Origin: Mucidula mucida
Lineage: Eukaryota; Basidiomycota; Agaricomycetes; Agaricales; Physalacriaceae
Assembly (NCBI GenBank): GCA_015501055.1
Contig: JADNYV010000017.1
Span: forward strand, 62,001-126,000
Length of the DNA: 64,000 nucleotides
Direction of reading: 5' to 3'
Part shown: positions 1-10,348 of the stretch, piece by piece
Layout: the number at the start of each line of letters is the position of its first letter
How positions within the stretch are numbered: position 1 is the first letter of the stretch
The notes under the pieces: model-generated
Database searches by the model: none
What the model was told of the DNA's origin: nothing
What the model saw: the letters and a program-made list of their open reading frames with translations, nothing else
Position numbers and translations under genes: made by a program

Positions 1-484
1 AGCGTTGGTAATGTCGTACAAGAGAAGAGCGGCGTTGGCGCCTGGAATGGAGAGGGTAAAGAAAAGAACAGTACAAGGTCTGCTGCGTACCTCGATAGTA
101 CATGGGAGCCTGTAGCGAGGACATGAGCAGTCACGACCGGGCGCGTCGAACAACAGCAACGCACCATACTCCGGAATCGCTCCTGGCCGGCGGTGTCCCA
201 CAACTGCAGACGGACCTTTAGACCATTGACGACCACCTTTTTCGTTACAAAGAAAGCGCCGCTCGTAGAAGTCGTATTCTTGGGATCAAACTTGTTTTGG
301 GTATATCGCTGGAGTAGACTGGTTTTCCCGACGCCTGCAAGGGTCGTGAGCGGTGGGGGTACGCGTTGTACGGCGGCATAAACAGACCAGAGTTGCCCAT
401 GATGACAATCTTGCTATCTATCCCTTGGTCATACCTGGATCTCGAGTACGGATCCATGCTGGCGTACTGGTCCATCTTTGCCAT
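1..484 (-). CDS. Rab-family small GTPase, 3' part cut off by window edge
   Basis: Rab GTPases switch between GDP and GTP to direct vesicle traffic. On the minus strand the N-terminus (start at 484, followed by an Asp/Tyr/Ser-rich lead) runs into a P-loop that is split by an intron: the first exon ends in GNSG and the next resumes [15 protein letters not shown], giving the GxxxxGK[ST] motif. The same exon carries the switch I region (TTSTSGAFF) and the switch II motif [12 protein letters not shown]. After another intron APMYYRG follows, then after a third [13 protein letters not shown], which runs off base 1. The order and spacing match the Rab5/Rab21/Rab22 branch better than Ras or Rho, but the subfamily is my inference. 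The NKxD and C-terminal prenylation motifs lie outside the window. An upstream in-frame Met at 733 is less likely as the start because the lead from it is not Rab-like. Confidence 0.85.
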
Positions 485-753
485 TGGGGCCTGCTCGGCG
501 ACAGACAGAGGCAGCGAGCAGAAACAAGGCAGGGATAGAAATGGGCCCAGCGGCCGCAAGGGCAGGTGAAGAAGGAAGGACAAGATGGAGAAGAAGAAAA
601 TGAAGTGGTACCGCCGCCCCTGAACAACTATGCCAACAGCCACGTGCTTCCAAATATGTACGGCTTGCTTAGCCCAACATAGCTTTAGATACTCGCATAT
701 ATGCATTTCAGTCATAGTGGGTAAGAGAAACATGTCATATTAGCACTGCCCGT

Positions 754-1449
754 CTACTCCTGCGCCACCACCGGGAACTCAAATACGACATCTTTGCCCG
801 TCAGACGGCGATACACAGACGAGAACGAGTCAAGCTTGTACTCGAGAACATTCGCATCCTTGGAGTCAAGGAACCTGTTGCCCGGATCTTCAGTTACTGA
901 GTAGATAACACGCTCCAACACTTACACTTTAAGCAGTTTTGAGCCGTCAACAGCGACACGGGTCCTCTTGCCCACAATCTCCGTGGGGAACACAAGATCC
1001 TCGAGTATCCGCTCGTGGACATTGGTCAGCGTGCGCGAACGAGGCCGCTTCTGCTTGACGCGGGAAGTACGAGTGGGTTTGCGCAACATCCGGCGCTGCG
1101 CGACAAAGACGACGTGGCAGTCGGAGAATTTCTTCTCCAGCTCGCGAGTGAGCCTGAGCGCCACAGTCAATAAATGGAGCCACCATTAACCATCGCCGAA
1201 TCACGCACCTTTGCTGCACTTTACGGAACGCCTTCAACTGGGGACAGGTACAAAGACGACAATCGCCTTCTTGCCGCCCCGGACATCGACCTCGCGCGCA
1301 GCCGAAATCTGCAGAGGCCGCAGCTCAGCCTTGAGCTCGGGCACGTTGTTTTCCAGGTCAATCAGCGCCTGGGCAACCTCAGTTTCCGTCTTATCGGGGG
1401 CCGTAGAGGGCGCGTTGGCGGTGCGCAGAATTTTGTTTGCGACGGACAT
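754..1449 (-). CDS. RPS7: 40S ribosomal protein eS7
   Basis: Structural protein of the small ribosomal subunit, acting in the cytosol. Three exons are visible. Exon 1 starts [10 protein letters not shown] and ends [14 protein letters not shown]. Exon 2 covers [20 protein letters not shown] and the basic stretch with [20 protein letters not shown]. Exon 3 ends [18 protein letters not shown]. Both junctions (phase-1 and phase-2 splits at Arg and Val) restore frame with GT-AG introns of about 57 bp. The length of about 190 residues is normal for eS7. The start is the only Met giving the conserved N-terminus. No frame problem is seen here. It lies downstream of the PPR gene on the same strand and upstream of the Rab gene. 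Confidence 0.95.
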
Positions 1450-1951
1450 CTTGAAAGGTCCTGCAGCAAATTTTCGAGTTAGTACATCCGTTCTGCATCC
1501 AGCGCATCCAGCGATTCCACCACAGATCCAACCACAGTATTGGGGGATATCCAGCAGAACATCGCAAGAAAACAGCAGCACGACACTCACCAAGCCTTGT
1601 TTTAGCGGGGAGGTTGAGGCGACGAGGATGAGCAGGACAAACGACAACAGGCACAGCACGTTCGGTAGCCGGCCCGGTAGAAGCCAAATTAGGACTAAGC
1701 CGCCGGATCCCTCCGTTTCTCCTTTAACCACCACTCTCATCGCTACAATGAGTGTACAGATGGCATGGTCTGCGGTGCACATTGTGGCGTCGTCTTCCGA
1801 CGTGATTTAAAAGATACGAGGATACCTGCTCACAATCTTGCCGTCAAATTTATGAACTCTGTCATGTAAAATCTTAGTCGAATCCAAGCGGTGCAACGAA
1901 TTATGTAGATTGCAGCGACGTCTTATATGCGATTAAATATCAATTAGGCCC
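1450..1951. other. Intergenic: RPS7 upstream region and PPR gene 3' flank
   Basis: About 500 bp with no convincing gene. Open frames on the plus strand are antisense continuations of RPS7 and show no protein motifs. It should hold the RPS7 promoter and 5' leader and the 3' end of the PPR transcript. I see no clear TATA box or repeat. Confidence 0.5.
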
Positions 1952-3840
1952 CTACCGCCATCCACTCTCATTCGCCCACCCACTGTCGTTATTATTGAAC
2001 TTTGACATATCCCTCAGAAACATGCGCGCCCGACCCTCATCATACTCCAGCGCATAATGTAGCCTCTGAAGACGATTATGCGACCCGCCCCACGGCCCGT
2101 GGAACCTATCACACAGTGTATTCCAAACCGCTCTCATGACCTCAAGGTCCTCCCCGCTCGTCCTGTTGAAAGCGACCATGATCCAATAGAGTACAGATTT
2201 GGTAGGAACAATATCATCTGGCGTGGCTATGAACGTTGCGAAGATATTCTGGAGGTTCGACAAGGACCACGGCGAATCGCTCGCGCGCGTCAGACGCGCC
2301 GAGAGCGTGTCGTCGTCCGGTGACGGGGCAGGGACGCCATGGCGCGCAAACCCAAGGAACATCGCGCGATACACCGCCATGGTCGCCGCGTACCGCACTG
2401 GCTTCAGGACACCCTCCTCATCAGGGACCAGTGGCGCGCCCACCTCGGTGTTATCCGTCAGCATCATGTCCGTAAATATTTCCAAGGCGTGGTGGAAGCT
2501 ACCGTTGTACGCCATGCACTGCACCATGCACGTGAATGTAACCTCGTTGGGCCGCATGCCGGGAGGTATGATAATGGCTTCGCTCGTGGCCAGCTCACTC
2601 CTGAGCTCCTCGATGTCGGATTGACCGGCGTCGGTCCAGAGGGAGTGCCGGAGGACGCGGTAGATGGCGGTGACCATGGCCAACTGGCGATTGTGGGCAT
2701 AGGCCCAAATACACGAATTGACGCCGTCGATGCCAAGCTCCATGTTCTCACGCTGCATCGTCGCGAGAACTTTGCGAACACCGGGGAGAGACTTGACTGT
2801 AGTGTGATACGAGAGGAGGCAGAGCTGAGTTATCCGATTCGGGGAAATGCCAGACGTCGTGAGAAGACGCGTCGCGTGATGGAGAGCGGGGCCATGGAGG
2901 GTTTTAGTGGCGTGGTTGAGGAGGGTCGTGTACGTGACAATGTCGGGCTTAGGCCACGGACCCTCGACCGGCAGCGGGGGGTATTCGGTAGGCGAGTAAG
3001 TGTATCCTGGAGGCTTTTCGGCGACCATGTCAGCGTAGATATCGACAGCCAGTTTGAAGTCCTGAGGACTGGGTTTACGCACACCCTTTCCCGCAATATC
3101 GATAAGAGTGTTCCACTCAAAGAGATGCAAGAACCCCCAGACCGCTGAATATAGTACATGAGTGAGAGCAGGCGCAGGAATAGGATGCGGTTCTTGGGTT
3201 TGCTGCGGCCCAAGAGACGGCAAAGGCGATGAAGGTGTTGGAATGGTATTTTCGGACTTCCCGGGAGACTCAAGATGTATGAATACGCCCCCCAGGCTTC
3301 TGTCGGGTCTTGTGTCTTGGAGATGAGAACGAGTTTTTCTTGGTAAATCACGTCGGGATCCGCATTGCGTCCCCACGAACCAACCGGTCCGCCGGTCTCG
3401 TCGGCGGGGAGGCGGCCAGCGCCCACACCTTCGCAGGACGCGTCGCTCTGAGTTTGCGACCGAGGGGGATAGTGCCATACTACGAGCGGTAGCGGTAGAG
3501 GCTTCCACGGACGAGCAGGGTACGGCGGTGGATCTCGGATGACCGGGGGAAGCGTGTCGTCGTAGACGGGCTTTTTTGGGCCTTTGAGCTGAGCCTTGAG
3601 GCTGGTTGTCTTGTCTGGAATCTCGGGAACAGGCTGCAGGCGATGACTCCGGGGCAACTTTCCGTCTGTGCGACGCACCATGCGTTTGCGGTCTCCTGCA
3701 TCTTGTGGAATGACAATACGAGTCTCGGTAGGCTTTACAGACATCCCCGGCTTGAACCTCGGCGAGGAAGGGCTCGTAGAGGAATAGCATCTTCGTTGAG
3801 AGGCCACCGAAAACGCTCTCAGCATAAAGAATGTCGCCAC
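1952..3840 (-). CDS. Mitochondrial pentatricopeptide (PPR)-type protein, with frameshift
   Basis: PPR proteins bind organelle RNA and affect its processing or translation. The start at 3840 gives MATFFMLRAFSVASQRRC, a basic, hydroxylated leader typical of mitochondrial import. After a proline-rich linker the protein shows helical repeat segments, for example EWNTLIDIAGKG, KPDIVTYTTLLNHATKTLHG, RPNEVTFTCMVQCMAYNGSF and PTKSVLYWIMVAFNR, which match the 35-residue PPR pattern with the V-T-[FY] core. It ends SGWANESGWR at 1952. The frame used up to LSLMYYIQRSGG and the frame used from LHLFEWNTLID do not join through any adequate intron; the only GT-AG pair at the point is 13 nt. The switch sits at a run of five C (3134-3138), where one more base would restore reading. 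I cannot tell which named mitochondrial PPR factor this is. Confidence 0.75.
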
Positions 3841-4169
3841 GAAATGCAGTCATTCTGAACGCCGTCAAGACCAGACAAATGTAACAAACGCTCTGCTCAC
3901 CGAGACCTGCACTCACAGGACAGCAACGCAGGCACGCCAGCCTTGAGCGCAGTTGACCGTTGGTTACGCGTCTGAAAAATATCGCGAACTTGCAGCTGAC
4001 GCTCTTGTTTGGCCTTGACGGATCAGCCAAATGTTGTGGCCAATAGGCAGCCGAGCATTGTATTTGCTTTTCTCGCAATAATCAACTCAGAAATGTTATT
4101 ACACAGCGATGGCATGAAACATAGCATAAAAGTACGTGTAACAGCATAGCCAGGTAACTATAAAAACAA
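3841..4169. other. Intergenic between PPR gene and RPL3
   Basis: About 330 bp between the PPR start and the RPL3 stop, both on the minus strand. It holds the PPR promoter and RPL3 3' flank. An open frame runs through it from the PPR direction but without protein features. Nothing else is recognised. Confidence 0.45.
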
Positions 4170-5649
4170 TCATGCAGCCCGGGCCTTGAGTGTTCCAAGG
4201 AACGCGGCCTTTTCTTCGAAGGTTTGGAAGGAACCATGCTGTAAAAAAAGTGGTCAGAGGAAGAAGGAGTAGATACAGATCTAAACATACACCGAATTTC
4301 GACGAAGTATCGATAAATTTGAGTTGAACCTTCTCCAAGTCCCGACGCGAAGTGTGCACCATCAGCGACTTGCGCAGGGTGATGACACGCTTCTTGGTAC
4401 CAGGAATTGAGCCTTTGAGCATCAAAAAGTCGTTCTTCACAACACCATAGTGGGGGAAACCACCCATGGGCGTGATCGTCTTCTTGGTGATATCGGACTC
4501 GGTCGACGCGTTAGCATCGTCCTCGGCGCCTCCAATTCGGTAGATCTTCTTGTTGATCTCAGTACGGTGATGGTAGCCATCTGAAAACGCGTTAGATTGG
4601 GTTAGTGCAAAAAACAGGACACGTACTTTGACCGGCACGAGCAACAGAGAACATGACCTTGGACGGATGCCAAGCACCAATACAAGCGACTTTGCGGAGA
4701 CCCTTGTGCGTCTTTCTCGGTAGTTTCTTGGTACCCCATCGGTGGGTGACACCCTCGAATCCGTGACCCTTGGTCACAGCAATAACATCGATACACTCAT
4801 CCTGCTCAAAGACCGACGAAACCTTTATGGGCTTCTCGAACAGACCGTGCGCAAACTCGACCTTGTCCGCAATAGAGCCACCGTTAACCTGGATCTCCAT
4901 GAGGTGCGCCTTCTTTTGGGTAAGGCCAGTCTTGCGGAGTTGTGTGTGGGCAAGAACACGGACGACAGTGCAGTATTTGCGGATACGTTCAAGCTCACGG
5001 GTGACTGACTTGCCACTGTCGTCAGCGTGCTTCTTGGCATAGCGGGTGAAGGCCTTCTTCTTTGAACGGTACCAGTTCTTGTAGAACCGACGCTTGACTT
5101 CGTCAGAAAGATGGGAAGCCCAGACGGTGGTGAGGGTGCGCAGGCCACGAGGGGTTTCGACATAACCAACGACACCAACGGCAATCATGGGTGGTGTCTC
5201 GATAATGGTGACGGCCTCGACGACTTCACGTTTGTGCATCTCTGCAGGCGAATCAGAACTTGTTGCGGGGCGGAATTGAAGATTGGATACGCACTGGAAC
5301 CAGGACGGTCAAGATCGCGGACGACGTGGGTCATACCAGCCTTGTAACCCATCACAGCAGTCAAGTGAACAGGCTTCTTGGGGTCGTCCTAATCCACATT
5401 GAGAGAGATGTCCAATAGAGTTGATTTCTCAAACGCACCTGGGGGAACGACTTGACCTTTCCGCGGTGGCGGGCGGCCCGCTTTCTGGGGAGGAAACCAA
5501 GAGAGCCATGACGGGGCGCTTCGTACTGTGTTGTATTGAGAATCAGACCAGATATTTTTCTGCAGCGATAATACCGACCTTACGATGACTGCAAGAGCGA
5601 CGTTAGCATTCAATTAGATCGCTACAGAGTGCAGTAGTACTCACCTCAT
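4170..5649 (-). CDS. RPL3: 60S ribosomal protein uL3
   Basis: Core protein of the large subunit next to the peptidyl-transferase centre. The N-terminus is assembled from three pieces: ATG AG at 5649-5645, a 10-nt microexon (5579-5588), then the exon beginning [17 protein letters not shown], giving the conserved uL3 start. Later exons give [20 protein letters not shown], the long central block with [20 protein letters not shown] and [20 protein letters not shown], then [16 protein letters not shown] and [18 protein letters not shown]. The last exon ends [10 protein letters not shown]. The His of the HRWG segment, a hydroxylation target in other eukaryotes, is present. All junctions are GT-AG and no frameshift is needed. 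It shares a 250-bp divergent promoter region with the EH-domain gene. Confidence 0.95.
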
Positions 5650-5901
5650 CTTGAGGAGATCTTGAGGGGAGCGGGAACAGCGTCAACAACAAGATTTTGC
5701 GATCGTCTTCCGGCAGATCCCGAATTGTAACTGTCACAACTGTACAGCAGCTGCCTGAGAGATAAGATAAGATAATATCGGATCTCGGTCCGACGGAGAT
5801 ACTTACCGACGTCACCTGGTCCTGATGCTACGTGAGGCTGTTCGTTTCCCACTGTCAAGCCTGCGCACTGGAGGTCGTCTTATGATGCGACTCTGACTCC
5901 A

Positions 5902-8094
5902 ATGTTGTCTTCACCTGAAGAGACACGTCTAGTTGACCAGATTTTACCCAGCGAGGGACCTGATACGCTCAGCGCAGATGCTGCGGTCGAGGCATTTCAG
6001 CCTGCCGACCTGCCGCCGGACGTATTGGCACGCGTATGGGACCTAGCGGACGAAGGACAAAAGGCTTATCTCACGCGGGACGAAGTAGCTAAAGCCGTGC
6101 GGCTCATCGGATGGGCGCAGAGAGGCTTCCCAGTGGAACAGGACTTGATCGAACAACGTACGATTCGAGAACACATGTCTATCACCATGTTCCTTACCTG
6201 CGTGCAGAAGGACCGCTAGCTGACTTTCATAACGAGGAGATACCAGTCGACTCTGGTTCTGCGTTCTTGATTCTCCCCCCCTTGTCTTCATTGAATAGAG
6301 CAAAGTATGTGTCCATATTCGAGAAAGCAGGCCCAGAGAAGGACCAGCTACAAGGTATTGATATTTCAAACTACAAGCGCAACCCAACGTAACTTGCTAT
6401 AGGTCTCAAGGCATGGAAGCTCATGATGATGTCGAAACTCCCTCTCAAGACGCTCTCTCGCATTTGGTGCGACAGTCTTTTGATACACATCTTGTCTCTT
6501 ATCTTCCCCTAGGGATTTGGTAGACACTCAACGACTCGGGTACTTCTCGTTGGTCGATTTCAGCATCGCAATGTATCTCATCCATGGCACGTTGGAAGGC
6601 CATTTTACCAATCTTCCCCCCTCTATACCTCCATATCTCTACGAGCAGGCTGCGGGCCGCTCAATCAGCGAGGATGGTCAGTCTAGCAGCTCTAAACCAT
6701 TGGAGCCGGAACCCGACGTGCTCTCGAATGCATTTACCACCGACTTCTACTTTATTCGAGCCAGTGCAAACTTGGACTCTTGGACTCTTCCTCCTATAGT
6801 CAAGAAACACGCTGATATGTATTTCAATGTTCTTGACTCGCAAGCGAGAGGTTACATAGAGGGAGATCAGGCTGTTCCCTTTATGCTTCAATCCTCTTTG
6901 CCTTTCGAGGAGCTCGCACAGATTTGGTATGCCCGCACTATTTTGATTACCCGATTTGTTGACGTAGTTGTCTAGGGATCTCATTGATTCGACTTTGAAG
7001 GGCCACCTCAATCGGGATGATTTTGCTCTCGCTCTATTCTTGATCTACAAGACTCTTGCTGGAATCAGCATCCCTCGTCCGCTCCCCTGGAATACAAGGA
7101 CGTCTGTTGTCTCTCGCAGTGATTCCGCGGCCTCGGAAATACACAGTGAGTTCTATTGCTCTATTCTCGTACCATCACTCTTAACAAAGATTCAGAGCCT
7201 GTATTGAAGCGGCGTGCATCTCAACTTCCATCTCCTCAAGAACGTCAACAACTGGAATTATCTCAAGAACTTGATGTCCTTCGCTCCCAGTTCGAATCAA
7301 TGCAACAACTCCGAATGAAGGAAAAGAGCACACTACAAAGTCAACTTCACGAACTCCAGATGTCCCAGCATGAACTCGTAACGGAGAACAGCGAACTTCG
7401 TTTGTCTCTCCGGAATGCGAACCACTCCATCCGACGTTCTGTAACTATGCATTCGGACAAATCTAACTCCCTTGCCGCGGACAACGCCAACCTGCGTACG
7501 AAGCTCCGACAAGCAGATGACTTACAGACGCGCCTGAGGAATACGCACGAAATCAACAAGTTGGAGTTGACGCAGGAGAACACGCTTCTTCAGGTCAAGA
7601 TGGAGAGCCTGATCACGCATCTAGAGGCACGCAATACGGACTACGACGTCCAGAGGCTAGTTATCGAAGAAATGACCGCGGAGCTGGAGCGCTTGCGTGC
7701 ACAAGTGCGAGAGCTGCGCGAATCGGCAGACTTGGTGCCGTCCACGGACGGGGACGAGGAGCTCCAGAGGCAGATCAACGAGAGCATAGCGAAGGATAAC
7801 CGCGATTTACGGACGCAGGTAGGACAGCTGGCTGAGTCGTTGGAGGCGCTGCAGAGGACGAACGCGGGGATGGTGCCGCGAGAAAGTCTAGAGGAGGCGG
7901 AGCGGGCGACTCGGAGGCTGAACAGCAGGGCAGGAGAGCTGGAGAGTGAGGGCGGGAACTTGCAGAGGCGGGTACGGGAGTTAGAGGAGGAGAATAGACG
8001 ATTGAGGGATAGGCAGAGGAGGAGGACCACGTCGCAGGCGGCTGCACCAGTTGATGATGTTCCGCCTCCTGCGTATGAGGCGGTTGGGTCGTGA
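5902..8094 (+). CDS. EH-domain and coiled-coil protein, Eps15/Ede1-like
   Basis: Eps15/Ede1 proteins are early scaffolds of clathrin-mediated endocytosis; EH domains bind NPF peptides. Six exons join cleanly by GT-AG introns. Three EH-type modules are visible: residues about 10-90 (PPDVLARVWDLADEGQKAYL, with the second helix of the pair), a second with PLKTLSRIWDLVDTQRLGYF, and a third with EELAQIWDLIDSTLKGHLNR. Each has the W-D-L-[AVI]-D core. From about residue 400 to the end the protein is a long charged coiled coil (repeated QLELSQELDVL-like heptads), with a short tail ending PPPAYEAVGS. The tail has no UBA domain or NPF repeats that I can see, and the total of roughly 650 residues is much shorter than yeast Ede1. 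It may therefore be a shorter paralogue. No frameshift is needed. Confidence 0.85.
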
Positions 8095-8503
8095 TGCTCG
8101 CGATGTTGGACCACGTGCTTTTGTCATTTAAGTGTGCTCTGTGTATTTTTCCTGCTTGTATTCATAACTTTGTAACATCATGAATGTTTGACTGCTCATT
8201 TGATCATCCGCCGCGCACGGTAGAGACCCTCCTCAGCAAAACAGGCGATGAGGATATCAAAATGGCGACCAACTGAAATTAAGTCGTCAGTAACGCCACA
8301 GTTGCGAGATTCTTGTAGCATGTACTCTACTAAGTAGCAATAGAAATGCAACGCTCGACCAGTCATGAGAATGTGGATGTAAATTCGCATTGACAAATAG
8401 TAGCAGGTGGATATGATAGAATTCATAATACATGTCTAGGAGTAACAATAGCAATACAAATACTGTACAGGTCGTTTTCATCCTCCGGACGTCATAATAT
8501 TCA
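8095..8503. other. Intergenic with a decayed exon copy
   Basis: About 400 bp between the stop codons of two convergent genes (EH-domain gene on plus, DUF3533 gene on minus). Apart from the exon relic near 8199-8315 it contains only AT-rich 3' flank sequence. Confidence 0.5.
8199..8315 (-). pseudogene. Relic of a DUF3533 terminal exon
   Basis: On the minus strand this reads VGRHFDILIAC followed by a degraded tail. It closely parallels the last exon of the neighbouring DUF3533 gene, which reads VGLHFGILIAW. The similarity continues into the preceding intron: both copies share a stretch around 'gtaacgccaca' next to the splice site. By eye identity is roughly three quarters over about 75 bp, then fades. 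It has no start, no upstream exons and no plausible product, so it looks like the remains of a partial tandem duplication. Confidence 0.6.
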
Positions 8504-9978
8504 TCAGTCTTCGTTTGACTTGTGTAGTATTCTCCTCATATACCATTGGAAGGTAGGGAGCGTTATCATGGAGACAGCAGACCATGCGATGAGAATCCCG
8601 AAATGGAGTCCAACTAGAATGAATTCGTCTGTAACGCCACACTTGCGAAAGAAGATAAATACTCACGTTCATTCTTGGTTCCAAAGAGGATGGTGCGAAC
8701 GGCACCGGAGACGTTGTAGAACGGCATCGCGTAGCCATAACGGTAGATGGATGGGAGGACTTCGATTGGCATGAAGCACACTGCAACGTTTGCTGCATTA
8801 TACATTAGAAATCAATCACCAGAAGACAGGAAACAGTGACTTACAAATGATCCATAAGATCATGAAGAAGGGCACAAAGCGGATCGTGAGGAGGGTGATC
8901 ATCGCTTCGAGAGCGAGACCAACGCTTAGCATGCCAACAAAGTTGACCATCCAGAACACAAGGAAGCCAGAGTGACCGAATCTGGAGGATATTTGATCAG
9001 ATTCGTGAAAGGCAATGACAGGGTAAGAGACATACTTTCTGGAAAAGTCGACTTGGAAGGCCAAGCTGAGGAGGGAGTAGAACAAGCTGATGAAGAAATA
9101 GGCAATGAAGACCGAAAGCAGCCGTACGCGGACGAGACTGGTCGTAGTGAGCTTCTTCTCGATACCTGACGCTTCGCGCGCGGCTAAGCCGATGTTCACG
9201 ACGAAGAAAGACAGAATGAGGAGGTAGATGAGGCCCACAAATGTGATGGCGGAGGCCACAGGGATGTCGAAGGGTGCTAAGTTGATGAGCGTAAATGATA
9301 ATGGTTTCGATATGGCCTGGGGTGCTGACGAGGCCAAGGAGGAAAACGCCGATGCAGACATGTTTGCCACACGTTGCTCAGCGAATGCGTCGAAGATAGC
9401 CAGAAGAGTGGCTTCTGAGACGGGGCGTATAAAGCTGCGGAACGCATTCTCGCTGCGAGCTTCCACACCATAGACTGTCACGGCTGACGTAGGATCATAG
9501 CCAGCACCTGCACTTTGGAGGTTGGAAGACGCGTTGGCGTTAACTGAAAGCAAAACCATGAGTCTCAAAGTATGAGCCAACAATCAAGTTTCACAAACCA
9601 ACAATGGCAACCCAAGCCTTCTGTTCCCTGATCAGCGTACCAATAGAATCTGCGTCCAGACCAGTTTGCTCATGCCAGTGAATTTTACTAGAAGGGTTTG
9701 ATGCAAGTACACCCTGGGTGACTGCCATCCGACCGGCCCATTGTCGTAATTCAAGAGCCAGCCGTCCAGTTGGTGAGCTGGGACCTTCCAAAGAGCTCCC
9801 CAGTATATACTGAAGAGAGCTAGACGGCTAGAACGACCGCAAAGCAGCCTCCGATGAGGATCTTGAAGAAGAGGGCGCGTTCCCGCGCATTAGACGCGTC
9901 GGTGAACTGGGTCGTGTACAGGGGCTCTGCCGAGATCTTCTCCGTAGGAAGAGTGTGAGTGGAGGACCTGGCACTCAT
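8504..9978 (-). CDS. DUF3533 / SNG1-family multi-pass membrane protein, two frameshifts
   Basis: SNG1-type proteins are plasma-membrane proteins linked in yeast to nitrosoguanidine resistance and lipid or drug handling. The start at 9978 gives MSARSSTHTLPTEK, then a first membrane segment ending LFSIYWGALWKVPAHQLDG, a lumenal domain (SSKIHWHEQTGLDADSIG, REQKAWVAIVVNANAS), and a cluster of later membrane helices (TFVGLIYLLILSFFVVNIGL, then FGHSGFLVFWMVNFVGMLSV). The diagnostic C-terminal block CFMPIEVLPSIYRYGYAMPF is followed by VRTILFGTKNE. The last exon ends at 8504 with KSNED. Exon junctions are sound, but the first exon needs two frame changes, near 9823 and 9728, each repaired by one missing base. 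The conserved protein on both sides argues for a working gene with sequence errors, but a recent pseudogene is possible. It is followed downstream by a relic of its own last exon. Confidence 0.8.
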
Positions 9979-10348
9979 GATTTTCGACGGATTGGAGGTC
10001 GAGAGAACATGTTACTCCTTTATATATAACTGTCAGTTCGGTAAAAGTGGCAAAGAGTCGTTGAGGTTTGAATGAGGAGGATACATTACTTGCATGTCTC
10101 AGAAAGGCAAACCGGAAGCGTATTAACCGTTTTCGGTAAAACAGACGGCTTCGTGAGCTTTCTTCATCCGAGGTTCGACGTTTGTAACGGCACCGAGCCT
10201 CAACTTTTATAGGCTAAAAGGATTTCCCAAAACGATTGGTAGAAACGACTGATAAGAAATCGGACCTATCAGATCAAGCTTGGCTGTACTCTCGATGTAT
10301 CCCAATTACATGAATCTTTCACTTCATTCATACACGGTTCCACACAAC
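9979..10348. other. Intergenic between DUF1479 and DUF3533 genes
   Basis: About 370 bp upstream of the DUF3533 start and downstream of the DUF1479 stop, both on minus. It should hold the DUF3533 promoter. I find no gene or repeat. Confidence 0.5.

Noticed and set aside
1211..1810. Plus-strand 199-residue open frame
   Set aside because: Antisense to RPS7 and its upstream region, with no protein motifs; RPS7 on minus is certain.
3150..3165. A 13-nt GT-AG 'intron' that would join the two PPR frames
   Set aside because: Far below any plausible intron size; a missing base at the C5 run is simpler.
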